64,000 nt of DNA from Enoplolaimus lenunculus. Its lineage: Eukaryota > Nematoda > Enoplea > Enoplida > Thoracostomopsidae. This document shows, piece after piece, positions 44,336 to 53,291 of the stretch; position 1 is the first letter of the stretch; each line of letters opens with the position of its first letter. A model generated the notes under the pieces. The model was given only the letters and a program-made list of their open reading frames with translations. It was not told where the DNA came from and made no database searches. A program made the translations under genes and the position numbers. The DNA lies in contig JASANG010001563.1 of the NCBI GenBank assembly GCA_030248215.1, positions 1 through 64,000 on the forward strand. Reading direction: 5' to 3'.

Positions 44336-45469
44336 AGTTATTACCCGTCCCGTCGGGTTGTTGGTGTTACACCTCGCAATACAGGTCTTCACAACCTCTA
44401 GATACCCCGGGGTCGTAGAAACTAAACACTAAACACAACCCCTCAACTGCAGATCCCAAAAGTAACAAGTATAAGGGGGGTGCCAGCGATAAGCTGTAGC
44501 ATACTCTATGGGGAGACTCTATGCGTAGTCACTCACTCTCGGAGTTTAGCACCCGGCACCCTCAAGTCCTGATTTGTTGTGATAACAAGCCAGAAAACCG
44601 TCGTGAATGTTGTTCCCTTAACTAACCCCTCTCTCAATACAAAACCTCGAAACGCCGTCTCATTTAAACTCAAATAAATTGCTCAACGATGTTATAGTGA
44701 AACTCAAAGCCTACTTGCGGGCCGCTACCTTTCAAGTGCTACTCGAGCCGATCGAACGTTACATATATCTTTTAAAATCTTTACGTACATTGGTCGTTAA
44801 TTACCCTGTTTAACGGTCGTAAACAAATCTAGTAATGTCAAAATAGCACGCGTAATACTGAGACAAGAAAAAGTGAGATAAAAACGAACTGGGGCTACAT
44901 TAAGACGCAGACTAACTCTTAACGCACAGTTTGGATGTCACCCAGTGAATACTTTCACAAAACCGTAAATATCCTAAAGTAGTACAAGTTTGAACAGTTG
45001 AGCGCCAGTCAGGGGCACTCTACTTAGGGTTACGTAATTCGGCTAATTGAGTAATCGGTTAACTCGCGAATATCCATGTACCAAAACAACTTATACACAT
45101 ATGTATATATAGAAAAGACCATAGTCAGTTACATACATAAAAATATGCGTAGGTCCCCTTTGATATTTTCTCAACTAGCCATTCCGCCTCGTTTCTGATT
45201 CTGCCCGTCCGCTACACAAATCTATTTGTGCGTTGACAGACGCTGATAATTAGTGTTATAGAATTCACTTCGCAGTTACAAAAGCAGCGCGCTATTGGCG
45301 ATAACTTAGGGGGTCATTAAGCGGCGTTGGAGAGACACTAGGTAAAGTTTGCATGAGGCAAAAAATGACGAAACAGATACGTATATAGTAGGAACAGTTA
45401 ACACACTCAGTACAAAAATTATAGAAATTGTAACAACGCTAATAACACGCGATAATGGCAGCAACAATA

Positions 45470-46039
45470 CTAATAGCAATTCCAAAATAGTATGCAGTGG
45501 TCACAGAGCCATAATTGCGGAATTAGAAAGTGTCGTGTCCCTGACAATATATCAAAACCCGAAACGAACGCAAATGGCTCTGTGTGGAAAAATTGAACTG
45601 CGCGTGTGTTTGGTGGCTGTTTAAGACTCTCAAGCGGCGTACCCCTAGTATCTACTATTTTAGCTGGCCAGGGCGGATAATTTCTAACTTTTGCCGTAAC
45701 GACCCGTCCTATCGGAAGAGTCATAGGGTCAAAAAGGATGTAATTGCTAATGTGCGACTTTAAACAGGATTTCTGTTCCGAACTCTTTTTAGTTCTACTG
45801 TCATTGGGTAACTCTGTTGATTCCTGTTCTGGGCAATTGCACGTCTCGAGAAACGCGGGTTTGGCACGATCAACCGAGACACGGTTTTGAATTCCGCGCT
45901 GATCAACGGTAATAGTTTTATCATCACGGCTGATGATTTTGTGAGGACCCGTGTAGCGTGGTTCCAGGGTATTGCGAGGCGCCGCATCCTTGATCCATAC
46001 ATATTTGCATGTGCGCAAGTCCTTGGGCACATAACACAC
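45470..46039 (-). CDS. Integrase C-terminal module with PWWP-like domain
   Basis: A 189-codon frame. Residues about 15-65 form an SH3-like integrase tail with the GPY/F-type block (EPRYTGPHKIISRDDKTITV). After a polar linker, residues about 107-165 (45545-45721) read as a PWWP domain: GRVVTAKVRNYPPWPAKIVD, then PPNTRAVQFFHTEPFAFV. This aligns by eye with the LEDGF/HDGF family pattern AKMKGYPHWPARV...FFFGTHETAFL. Two aromatic-cage positions (Trp of the PPWP motif, Phe of QFF) are kept; the LEDGF cage Met position is Val. Chromoviruses carry a chromodomain at this place; both folds belong to the Royal superfamily of histone-tail readers. Chromatin targeting of integration is inferred. Confidence 0.75.
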   Translation of the reverse strand: MCYVPKDLRTCKYVWIKDAAPRNTLEPRYTGPHKIISRDDKTITVDQRGIQNRVSVDRAKPAFLETCNCPEQESTELPNDSRTKKSSEQKSCLKSHISNYILFDPMTLPIGRVVTAKVRNYPPWPAKIVDTRGTPLESLKQPPNTRAVQFFHTEPFAFVSGFDILSGTRHFLIPQLWLCDHCILFWNCY

Positions 46040-46383
46040 CGCGTTGTGAGTCCGTATGGGTTCTGAAAACTTTTTGACCCCAGAGAAAAATCATTCCAAA
46101 AAATAATTTGAAATTTCAGGGCATTCAGGTGTATTTGCAGAAAAAAATACCCCGGTAAATCAAGCGTTGCTCCATATAAAATCTGTGCCGGACAGATGCC
46201 ATCCTCGTTGATCGCACAGCGAAGACCTAAAAGTATAAAAGGTAAATGAGTAGTCCATTTGGTCGAATCACACTTCGCCCGCAACGCAGACTTTAGTACC
46301 CTGTGGAAACGTTCCACAGCGCCGTTACAAGCCGGGTGATATGCCGTAGTGCGCTTCCGCGTAACTCCAAGCTGTCGCATCAA
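45760..46383 (-). CDS. Integrase core end of the LTR element
   Basis: Encodes RTTAYHPACNGAVERFHR, the third catalytic block of the gypsy integrase (glutamate in AVERFHR), then the helix typical of the core end (LPFILLGLRCAINEDG). It overlaps the next reading region, which begins within it in another frame. Confidence 0.85.
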   Translation of the reverse strand: MMRQLGVTRKRTTAYHPACNGAVERFHRVLKSALRAKCDSTKWTTHLPFILLGLRCAINEDGICPAQILYGATLDLPGYFFLQIHLNALKFQIIFWNDFSLGSKSFQNPYGLTTRCVMCPRTCAHANMYGSRMRRLAIPWNHATRVLTKSSAVMIKLLPLISAEFKTVSRLIVPNPRFSRRAIAQNRNQQSYPMTVELKRVRNRNPV

Positions 46384-46494
46384 TTCAGACCAAATTGCAG
46401 ACTCGAACTGCGCCCCACGATCTGAAATTAGAATGCGAGGTACGCCAAAGCGGCTAACCCAAGTATTAATAAAAGCATGGACACCAGACGCGGT

Positions 46495-47733
46495 TCACAT
46501 ATCAGGCATCGGAATGGCCTCTGGCCATCGAGTAAACCTATCTATAATGGTTAGAATATACGAACAACCATTGGAAGAAGGTAGTGGACCAACGATATCA
46601 ATATGTACAGAATGCAACCTTGCGGAGGTCGGGATGCTTCCAATTGGACTCCTCGTATGTCTACCGACTTTGCTGGCTTGACAGGCTTGACAAGATTTAC
46701 ACCAAAACCTAACTTCCTTGTTCATTCCGGGCCAGACAAAACGTTGCGCTAAATTTCGCAGCGTTGACTTTGGACCTGTGTGAGCAATGTTGCGGTGCTC
46801 AAGAAAAATTCTACGTCGTAACGAGGTCGGAACATACACTCTAACTAACGGAGTCGTAGCGTCGCAGACTAATGTTTTCCCGTTTGCCATGAACCTTTTG
46901 AGTGGCAAGGAAGTGGATTCAAAAAAACGCTGTAGAGAAGTGTCCAGTTGCTGAGCAGTTGCCATGTCCTCGTCGCATGTCGAGCTGACGGCGGAACAAG
47001 ATGAACGTGACAAAGCGTCGGCGACTATATTGTCGCACCCTGAAACATGTTCAATGGTGCAATTATGTTCAGAAATATAGGAGAGCCAACGTGCTTGCTG
47101 CGGAGTTGCATTTTTCTTTCCCAACGCGTGAACCAACGGCTTGTGATCCGTACGAACAGTGAATTCTACACCTAGCAGCCAGTTGAAGTGCTTGAGTGCA
47201 GCGTAAATGGCCAGCAGTTCCCTATCAAACGTAGATTTCTTTTTCTCCGCATCTGAAAGTTTCCGAGAGAAAAACGATAATGGACGCCGTTGCCCATTTA
47301 CCACTTGATGTAAAACAGCCCCTACCGCAATATTAGATGCATCTGTCGTAATTTCCAGCACATCATTTTCAATAGGAAAGAACAATGTGCAACAATTGTT
47401 TAATGCCAGTTTCAAATCAGAAAACGATTTTTCCGCTTTACTATTCCAAACTAGCATTGGCTTGGACGTGTGCTTGACATTGCGTGTCATATCAGTTAAG
47501 GATGCCGCGATTTCAGAAAACTTAGGAATGAACCGATGGTAAAAACCTGCCATTCCTATGAAGCGCCTCAAAGCCCGAACTGTGGTAGGTCTCTCAAAGT
47601 TACAAATTGTGTCATTTTTTTTCGCAATAGGCCTGAACCCATCGCGAGAGATTTCAAAGCCAATAAAAGTTGTTTTTTTACCAAAAATTCGCATTTGGAG
47701 ATTTTCAATTTTAGACCATTTGTTCTCAAACAT
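46495..47733 (-). CDS. RT thumb, RNase H and integrase N-terminal region
   Basis: A 412-codon frame. It starts in the RT connection (FIGMAGFYHRFIPKFSEIAA), continues through RNase H (TTDASNIAVGAVL, STFDRELLAIYAALKHF, RTDHKPL, ADALSR), then the integrase zinc-binding HHCC (HRNIAHTG, CKSCQACQ) and the start of the DDE core (VDIVGPL, IDRFTRWPEA). Domain order is standard for Ty3/gypsy. Confidence 0.9.
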   Translation of the reverse strand: MFENKWSKIENLQMRIFGKKTTFIGFEISRDGFRPIAKKNDTICNFERPTTVRALRRFIGMAGFYHRFIPKFSEIAASLTDMTRNVKHTSKPMLVWNSKAEKSFSDLKLALNNCCTLFFPIENDVLEITTDASNIAVGAVLHQVVNGQRRPLSFFSRKLSDAEKKKSTFDRELLAIYAALKHFNWLLGVEFTVRTDHKPLVHALGKKNATPQQARWLSYISEHNCTIEHVSGCDNIVADALSRSSCSAVSSTCDEDMATAQQLDTSLQRFFESTSLPLKRFMANGKTLVCDATTPLVRVYVPTSLRRRIFLEHRNIAHTGPKSTLRNLAQRFVWPGMNKEVRFWCKSCQACQASKVGRHTRSPIGSIPTSARLHSVHIDIVGPLPSSNGCSYILTIIDRFTRWPEAIPMPDM

Positions 47734-48113
47734 TCAAAAACTTTTCTCAAATGATCCATGTGTTGTGTAATGCTTTCACTCGCGATAATAATGTCGTCTA
47801 AATATGCCATCGCAAAAGGACAATCGCGCAAGACGGAATCTATCAACCGCTGAAATGTTTGAGCTGCATTACGAAGACCAAATGGCATGCGCCTAAAGAT
47901 AAAAAGACCAAATGGAGTGGTAATAGCAGTCTTCAACTGGTCTTCTTCTGCTACCGGTATCTGGTGATAGGCAGAAATCAGGTCAACCTTCGAAAAAACC
48001 TGGCAGTTCTCAAGGCGGTTAGTCAAATCTCCAATATTCAGCATGGGGTAGCGATCTGGAATGGTGACGCTGTTCAGCTGGCGGTAGTCACCGCATGGCC
48101 GCCATGGTACCAT
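47568..48113 (-). CDS. Reverse transcriptase region of the LTR element
   Basis: Encodes the RT palm: DYRQLNSVTIPDRYPM, then FSKVDLISAYHQIPV, FGLFIFRRMPFGLRNA and the catalytic YLDD (about 47785-47810). These are the ordered blocks of a Ty3/gypsy RT. Confidence 0.9.
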   Translation of the reverse strand: MVPWRPCGDYRQLNSVTIPDRYPMLNIGDLTNRLENCQVFSKVDLISAYHQIPVAEEDQLKTAITTPFGLFIFRRMPFGLRNAAQTFQRLIDSVLRDCPFAMAYLDDIIIASESITQHMDHLRKVFECLRTNGLKLKISKCEFLVKKQLLLALKSLAMGSGLLRKKMTQFVTLRDLPQFGL

Positions 48114-48179
48114 ATCCTGCGAGGTTTAGCGAAAACTGGTTGTCCCCTAGTTTCAATTCGATGCATGGTGTTATGCTGA

Positions 48180-48660
48180 ACCTCAGTTCTCGAGGATGGT
48201 TTCTCAAAAAGTATCGAAAATTCACGTAACATCTTGCGGAGTTCCCCGTTAGAACTGCCCGCCACAGTTAAACTGCTACTCGTCCCAAGAACACAACTAA
48301 CCGAAGGTCGACACTTCCAGGGACTCCTCTCCGACTCAACAACGCTGGACACTCCAATCAAACGAGAATTATTACAGTCTACAGCCAAACTGTTTTTGCT
48401 CAAAAAGTCGAATCCTAAGATCGGCTGAGAAACTTGACCGATAATGAAGTCCCAAGAATATCGTCGCCCAAGCTGAGGAATACAAAAATGCAATGTCTTT
48501 GTTCCAAAAGTTGACACCAACGACCCGTTTGCAGCATAAAAAACAGGTCTGTTTTCTCTAGCAGGTTTACTAGATTTTTGTGCAAATGATCTTGGCAAAA
48601 AACTTTTGGCACTTCCGGTATCGGCAAGACATTTACCTATTTCTGGAACCGCGACAGTTA
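48180..48660 (-). CDS. Aspartic protease region of the LTR element
   Basis: Just after Gag, the minus strand encodes an ADTGSAKSFL active-site segment (48600-48632) and further on an ILGFDFL motif, the two hallmarks of retropepsins. It lies in a different frame from Gag, as many gypsy elements have. Fossil copy; state of the frame not detailed. Confidence 0.7.
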
Positions 48661-50220
48661 TCGTGTGGACTCCGATCCCTGTCGCACCGGAACCGGAGAC
48701 TCTGCGTTTCCCGGGGATCTAACCACCCAATCACAAGGCTTTTTGCAATTTCGTGCTCTTGGACCGAAACGCGAGTGATAAAAACAAAGCTGTCTTCCAA
48801 CCCCAAACCGTGATCGAAACTGCGAATCATTTGACGAGCCATACTTCTGGCGCTTAGAAAAACCTCGGCCATATGATCGTTGAGGAGGGCGGAATCTGTT
48901 CAACCCGTTCATTTTTTTACCGAGCTGCGCAATTGTGTTGGACATCACCTTCATCTCCAAACAAAGTGCATCGACTTTTTCGGTTGAGTTGTCAGTTGCA
49001 ACAGCCGTCACGCAAGCGTCAGATTGCGCACATGGTGACAACTGCTCTAAAATCCTATCGGCAAGACTTGCCAACTTCTCAATATCCATATCATCAACTA
49101 CGGCTAAGGAAATCCTCACCTTCTCTGGAAGAGCCGCCATGAAACGCAGTTTTACTAAATCAGCATGACCAGGGGCTTTACCCTGTAGCTGACGTAGCAA
49201 AACTGAAGGTTTCCGATCGCCAAGGGTCTGTTGTTCCAGTAACTTTTTTAGCTGCATTTCCTCACTTTGCCCAAAGAACTTTAGAACACAATCCTTGATA
49301 GCGGTATAGCTATCGGTGGCTTTAGTGCCACTGTCAATCATCACATAGGTTGGAAGCGCGTTCAGCAGTGCATTACGCTTCACGGTGTCAGAGCACTCTT
49401 CAATAAGCGGTTCAATTTGCGTGAACCAGACTCGTGCATCCCGCTCGTAAAAGTCGGGAAGCTTCGGCAACCGACCGTCCGGCCTGCTGTCGGACGACGA
49501 TTCCTGTCCCTTAGCAGCCCACCTTAAGGCCACAGTTACCACACCTTGGGGAAGAACAGCTAGAGCATCAACAATCATTCGCTTAGTGCCTGGCATAACG
49601 AAGTCTAGGTCCTCCTCATTAATTAGCTGAAGTGCTCTGGCTAATACCTCCTTATCGTATTTATCAAAAGCCGTAATATTTGTTTTTGGTGGGCCCGGAT
49701 TAAGCTCAACTCCAGTCATAATCAATAAAATGCGAAGCTGCCCAGTGTGGCGAGCCGTGAGACGAGAACTGTTTTGGAACACCAACACTTGTCCCGTATA
49801 ACCGCAGCAGGTAAACGATGTGCTTTTGCTACGCGATCGAAAAACAAAATGTATAGGAACACAAAAATAAATAACGCGGCGCACATTTACATTTATTCGA
49901 GACATATTCTTTCGCTTCCCAGCAGACGACTCCTTCCGCAGCTGTCGCTTCCATTGAACCACGCGAGATGCTTGACCTTGACCAACGTAGGCGATCGATA
50001 CCTCGACAATCGCAACAAATAGCATTACCGCGGCAGATAAAGCCAACGCTCGTCCCAGGTCACGCAGATTTGCACGCACAAGCCGTCCGAAAAACGAAGT
50101 TAAACTGTTTCCAGCTTCGGCGACACAATCTGGACCGGCCAATGGCAGAGTTATCACGTCGGGGTCACCACTTATGCCACACGCGCTAACGGAGATAATA
50201 ATCCACAGGACGGAAAACAT
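48658..50220 (-). CDS. gag: Gag of the LTR element with leader and 2A-like motif
   Basis: A 520-codon open frame. Residues 1-15 (MFSVLWIIISVSACG) are hydrophobic and encoded inside the LTR. A second hydrophobic stretch lies at about 58-80, followed by a basic region. LLIMTGVELNPGP ends at residue 177 and matches the 2A ribosome-skipping core, with Gly in place of the usual Asp. The Gag body follows, and near the C-terminus CFYHSRFGPRARNCKKPC is a variant zinc knuckle of the kind seen in invertebrate gypsy-like elements. If skipping works, the leader and Gag would be made as separate polypeptides. Whether the LTR ATG or a downstream one is used is not known. Confidence 0.75.
   Translation of the reverse strand: MFSVLWIIISVSACGISGDPDVITLPLAGPDCVAEAGNSLTSFFGRLVRANLRDLGRALALSAAVMLFVAIVEVSIAYVGQGQASRVVQWKRQLRKESSAGKRKNMSRINVNVRRVIYFCVPIHFVFRSRSKSTSFTCCGYTGQVLVFQNSSRLTARHTGQLRILLIMTGVELNPGPPKTNITAFDKYDKEVLARALQLINEEDLDFVMPGTKRMIVDALAVLPQGVVTVALRWAAKGQESSSDSRPDGRLPKLPDFYERDARVWFTQIEPLIEECSDTVKRNALLNALPTYVMIDSGTKATDSYTAIKDCVLKFFGQSEEMQLKKLLEQQTLGDRKPSVLLRQLQGKAPGHADLVKLRFMAALPEKVRISLAVVDDMDIEKLASLADRILEQLSPCAQSDACVTAVATDNSTEKVDALCLEMKVMSNTIAQLGKKMNGLNRFRPPQRSYGRGFSKRQKYGSSNDSQFRSRFGVGRQLCFYHSRFGPRARNCKKPCDWVVRSPGNAESPVPVRQGSESTR
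49690..49737 (-). other. 2A-like ribosome-skipping motif
   Basis: Encodes QLRILLIMTGVELNPGP-type sequence: hydrophobic run, then ELNPGP. The canonical core is D(V/I)ExNPGP; here the Asp is Gly. 2A-like motifs are known in picornaviruses and in APE-type non-LTR retrotransposons. The position between a membrane-type leader and Gag is what makes it notable. Confidence 0.65.
50154..50170 (-). other. Primer binding site of the LTR element
   Basis: Two bases inside the 5' LTR the minus strand reads TGGTGACCCCGACGTGA. It begins TGG, complementary to a tRNA 3' end of the form GGGGTCACCA. The tRNA identity is not assigned. The Gag-leader frame reads straight through this site. Confidence 0.7.
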
Positions 50221-50477
50221 ATTACATTTTATTTATAACGCAAAATACACCTCAATAGGCCATCATATAGTAAACACAAACAAATTTATGTAATCCTTAA
50301 TAACCAGCCAAAATATCACGCCATAGCTATGCTACTACTAACCCCTTTTTCCTCCGAACCACAGTTATTATAGCCTGTCAAACACCTACCCAAAATGCGC
50401 ACAATATTCAAAGTAGTTAAAAAGCTAGGATTATGCAAATTCGAGTTGTAGCCAAACGTTTCGCAAATTGGCGCTAC
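50173..50477 (-). repeat. 5' LTR of the gypsy-type element
   Basis: Right-hand copy of the direct repeat and therefore the 5' LTR. It contains the start of the Gag frame (ATG at 50220 on the minus strand) and, just upstream of it, a TATAAATAAA stretch that could act as TATA box or polyadenylation signal. Confidence 0.9.
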
Positions 50478-51564
50478 AGTATATTAATGGAAAAAGAGCC
50501 CACAAACGTAATGATTGGTTGTACTTGTAACACTTTTTTAAATCGAAGCAATTTACATGTGTGACACCAAACCAGTCAATGTTCAATTTTTCTTCAAATC
50601 TGTAAATCATATGGTATGATTTTTCATAGGAAAAATTAGACGGCGGTCTGATTTTTCTTAAATAAACAAATTATGACGATCTGAATTTTCTTGCTAAAAT
50701 TCGCACGGGGTTCCATTTTTCCTAGGAAAAATTAGGTGGGGCCTTATTTTTCGGGGGTCAGAATTTTTCTACAATACAGGAAACCTCAAGTACCCGGTCC
50801 TTTCTAACAGTGGGACAGGGGAGGAGGTAGGTGCAGCACTGTGTCAATAATGGAAAACAAGAGGATTATGAAATATTTGTTGAGTCAAAACCCGGAACAA
50901 ATCACGGACGTTGAGTTGTATACCGCAATATAAATTTTGTTTACAGAAGTAGCAGAGCAACTGCTAAATATGTCTATTATACAGTTTGTTGTCATCTTTC
51001 GTTGCCAAACATTGCAGTGTTTTAGTTTATCTTGTTACGCAGTCAGTGTCAGTCATTATTTGTATGTCGTACGTTAAACTGGAAACTTTACTGAAACTAT
51101 AAACTGTTAACATAACATTTACGCTCACTTTTACTGATGTCATTCAACGCGTCAAATTAGTTTGGATGGAGTTTAGCTGTCGGCTGTTGTACTCTATTTT
51201 CCCATAAGGTTCACGTTGACAATAGATGCAAAGGCCAAGACATTCCGTAAGATATTGACATGCTGTTGTTGTTTTAAAGGTATGTGCTTGCTCACCATAT
51301 GCAACATTACCTGTGAAAAGTATAGTGGTTTGCAAGCATTTTTCTTAGCTGTAAAGATCCTACCAAAAACCGCTGATTTGGGTTTTACTAGCGATGGCCG
51401 CAGGATATTTTTTCATATCCGCAATTAAATTTTTTATTTAGGATATCCAGAACTCAATTTTGTGATTTTTCGCTTCCGAACCTTAATTTTCGTTTTTGTC
51501 GAAGCACTTGTTTTAACTGGATGCTCCAAAGAGAGTATGCTCACGCACAGGTGACTGTTATCAG

Positions 51565-51754
51565 GGCCTATGTATAGAACAGGGCCGGAACAACACTATG
51601 AGAATATTACTAAGCCTATCCCTAAGCCTAAGCGTGTGGACGAGCATATTCCTAAGCCTAAGCCCAAACCTAAGCAAAAAATTAGTCTAAAGCTTCAACT
51701 GACTCTATTATTGTCCCTCCGGAAAACGATCCGGCCCTGTTCTATACATGGGCC
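51565..51754 (-). mobile_element. hAT-like MITE carrying TTAGGC repeats
   Basis: Ends GGCCTATGTATAGAACAGGG and CCCTGTTCTATACATGGGCC. The flanking 8-mers gttatcag and gctatcag match at seven positions. Interior: CCTAAGCCTAAGC units with AAAAAATTAGTCTAAA as in the siblings. Confidence 0.8.
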
Positions 51755-51870
51755 GCTATCAGCGTAAAACAACTTACAAGAATCGTCAAGAATTTGGTTC
51801 AATATGCTGACTCAAGTTTGAATACAGAATTTCCTTTTAGTCAGCTCCAGTACCTTTATTGGTTAAATTA

Positions 51871-52060
51871 TGTTACGGCTGCGACCAATGAATACCTCTA
51901 CAGACGGATCTGAGCTGGCAGGTACTCTCACATGTGTCCAATGGTTGTGGGTTTAACAAATAAAGCTAACTTGTCTAGCGGGTGATGGTCCACCTAGCAA
52001 TGTATCTTGTTCTGAAGGTCAAAGAATTCTGACACCCTCTTACGCCTAAGCAGTAATTCT
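51871..52060. repeat. Old relic of the LTR element's 3' region
   Basis: Diverged but colinear with 40724-40960: GTTACGGCTGCGACCAA, then a TACCTCT block, TGTCTAGCGG.TGATGGTCC and TACGCCTAAGC occur in the same order and spacing. It marks an older insertion, or solo piece, of the same family about 1.4 kb from the young one. Confidence 0.6.
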
Positions 52061-52187
52061 AGCGACGTCTGATCGTCTCACATTCGTTTCAAGTTGCTAC
52101 TTGTGAACTTTTTCAATTAAGCTTTACGTACGAGTCAACCGTGTGTTTTTATACTTTAATTCAATAAAACTCAGGTGTTGAGAGTGT

Positions 52188-53283
52188 GTGGGCCAATGAA
52201 TAGCACGGGGGCTTCCAGTTTTCCACGGTGGAAAACTTATTACCAGGAGTGCAGCAGAGCCACATCTGTATGACGGCCAAATTTTCCGCTGTTTTGGTAG
52301 GAAAATTAAAAAGCATAAGTGTGGCTTGGAAAACTGGAAAATTTAAAGGCCTATAGATATTCCAATGTTTGGTAGGAAAAGTTAGAGGTATACACGGGGT
52401 TCGAAAACCTGGAAAACTGGAAAAGTTAAAGGTATAGGGTTTTTCTGATTGGGAAAGAACACTTTGGTTGGTTTGGCTGGAACATTGGGATGTGTGGTTG
52501 GGTCGGAAAACGGGAAATGTGGAAAAGTTGAAAATTCCAATGCCTAGATTTTCACCCTGGTTTGGTAGGGAAAATCTGAAGCATGTGTTTGGTTGGAAAA
52601 CGGGAAAGGTCGAAAATTCTAATGCGTAGATTTTTACCCTGGGTTGGTAGGGAAATCTGAAGCACACGATCCGTTTGGAAAACGGGAAAAGTGAAAATTT
52701 TATAAGCTTAGATTATTCCTGTGTTGAGGGGAAAATCTCAAGCATAGGTTTTGGTTGGAAAATGGCAAAAGTGGAACATTTAAACGCCTAGATTTTCCCT
52801 TGGTTGGTAGCGAAAATCCGTAGTGTAATGTTTGTTGGGAAAACGGGAAAAATGGAAGTTTTAAAAGCTTAGATTATTAATGTGTTGAGGGGAAAATCTC
52901 AAGCATAGGTTTTGGTTGGAAAATGGCAAAAGTGGAACATTTAAACGCCTAGATTTTCCCTTGGTTGGTAGGGAAAATCCGTAGTGTAATGTTTGTTGGG
53001 AAAACGGGAAAAGTGGAAGTTTTAAAAGCTTAAGGGAAAATCTTGGCATTTTAATTTTTCACTTCCCGTTTTCCCACCAAAACCTATGCTTCAGATTTTT
53101 CCTACAAACCAAGGGAAAATCTAGGCGTTTCAATTTTCCACTTTTCCACAGCAAAACCTATGCCTGTGATTTTTCCTACCAACCAGTAGAAAATCAGGCC
53201 GACATACAAGAGTGGCTTTCGCTGCTCTCCTGGTCAAGTTTTCCATCCTGGAAAACTTGAAGCCCCTGTTCTATACAAGAGCC
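52188..53283. mobile_element. hAT-like fold-back element with TTTTCC repeats
   Basis: Inverted ends of about 75 bp (GGCCAATGAATAGCACGGGG and CCCCTGTTCTATACAAGAGC), flanked by AGAGTGTG on both sides (two-base offset on the left). The interior consists of GGAAAACGGGAAAAGTGGAA units, partly as a 161-bp tandem duplication (52706 and 52867). Its termini resemble those of the TTAGGC MITEs. Confidence 0.7.
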
Positions 53284-53291
53284 AGAGTGTG

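Larger units (their letters stand above)
40506..45340 (-). other. Long 3' region of the LTR element
   Basis: About 4.8 kb between the pol end and the 3' LTR with no recognisable envelope or other known domain. Its contents are listed separately: a 144-codon frame at the LTR junction, a CCAAT-box array with TATA, a tRNA-like segment and a 176-bp tandem array. A diverged copy of 40724-40960 exists outside the element at 51871-52060, so this sequence belongs to the repeat family and is not unique flanking DNA. Confidence 0.7.
40201..50477 (-). mobile_element. Ty3/gypsy-type LTR retroelement, 10.3 kb
   Basis: Two direct 305-bp LTRs with about one difference enclose, in minus orientation, a tRNA primer site, Gag, protease, reverse transcriptase, RNase H, integrase and a PWWP-like C-terminal module, then about 5 kb of mostly non-coding 3' sequence. 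The flanks carry a 5-bp direct repeat AGTAT (40196-40200 and 50478-50482; one base is ambiguous with the LTR end). The near-identical LTRs mean a recent insertion. Gag is long and open, but pol appears interrupted roughly four to six times, so the copy looks broken unless these are assembly errors. The order PR-RT-RH-IN and the YLDD motif place it in Ty3/gypsy. It landed in an older DNA element whose ends are at about 39846 and 50775. Confidence 0.92.
39846..50775. mobile_element. DNA element split by the LTR retroelement
   Basis: The left end at about 39846 reads TAGAAAAAATCAGACCC and the right end at about 50757-50775 reads GGTCAGAATTTTTCTACA, its near inverse complement. Both sides are followed inward by more AAAAATYAGACC-type motifs. 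Without the 10.3 kb insertion this would be an element of about 650 bp. It also holds a decayed TTAGGC-type MITE fragment near 39947. Family not assigned. Confidence 0.45.

Noticed and set aside
52161-53049. Minus-strand ORFs rich in FSLPTK and FPVFRPN
   Set aside because: Reading of the GGAAAA repeats of the fold-back hAT-like element.
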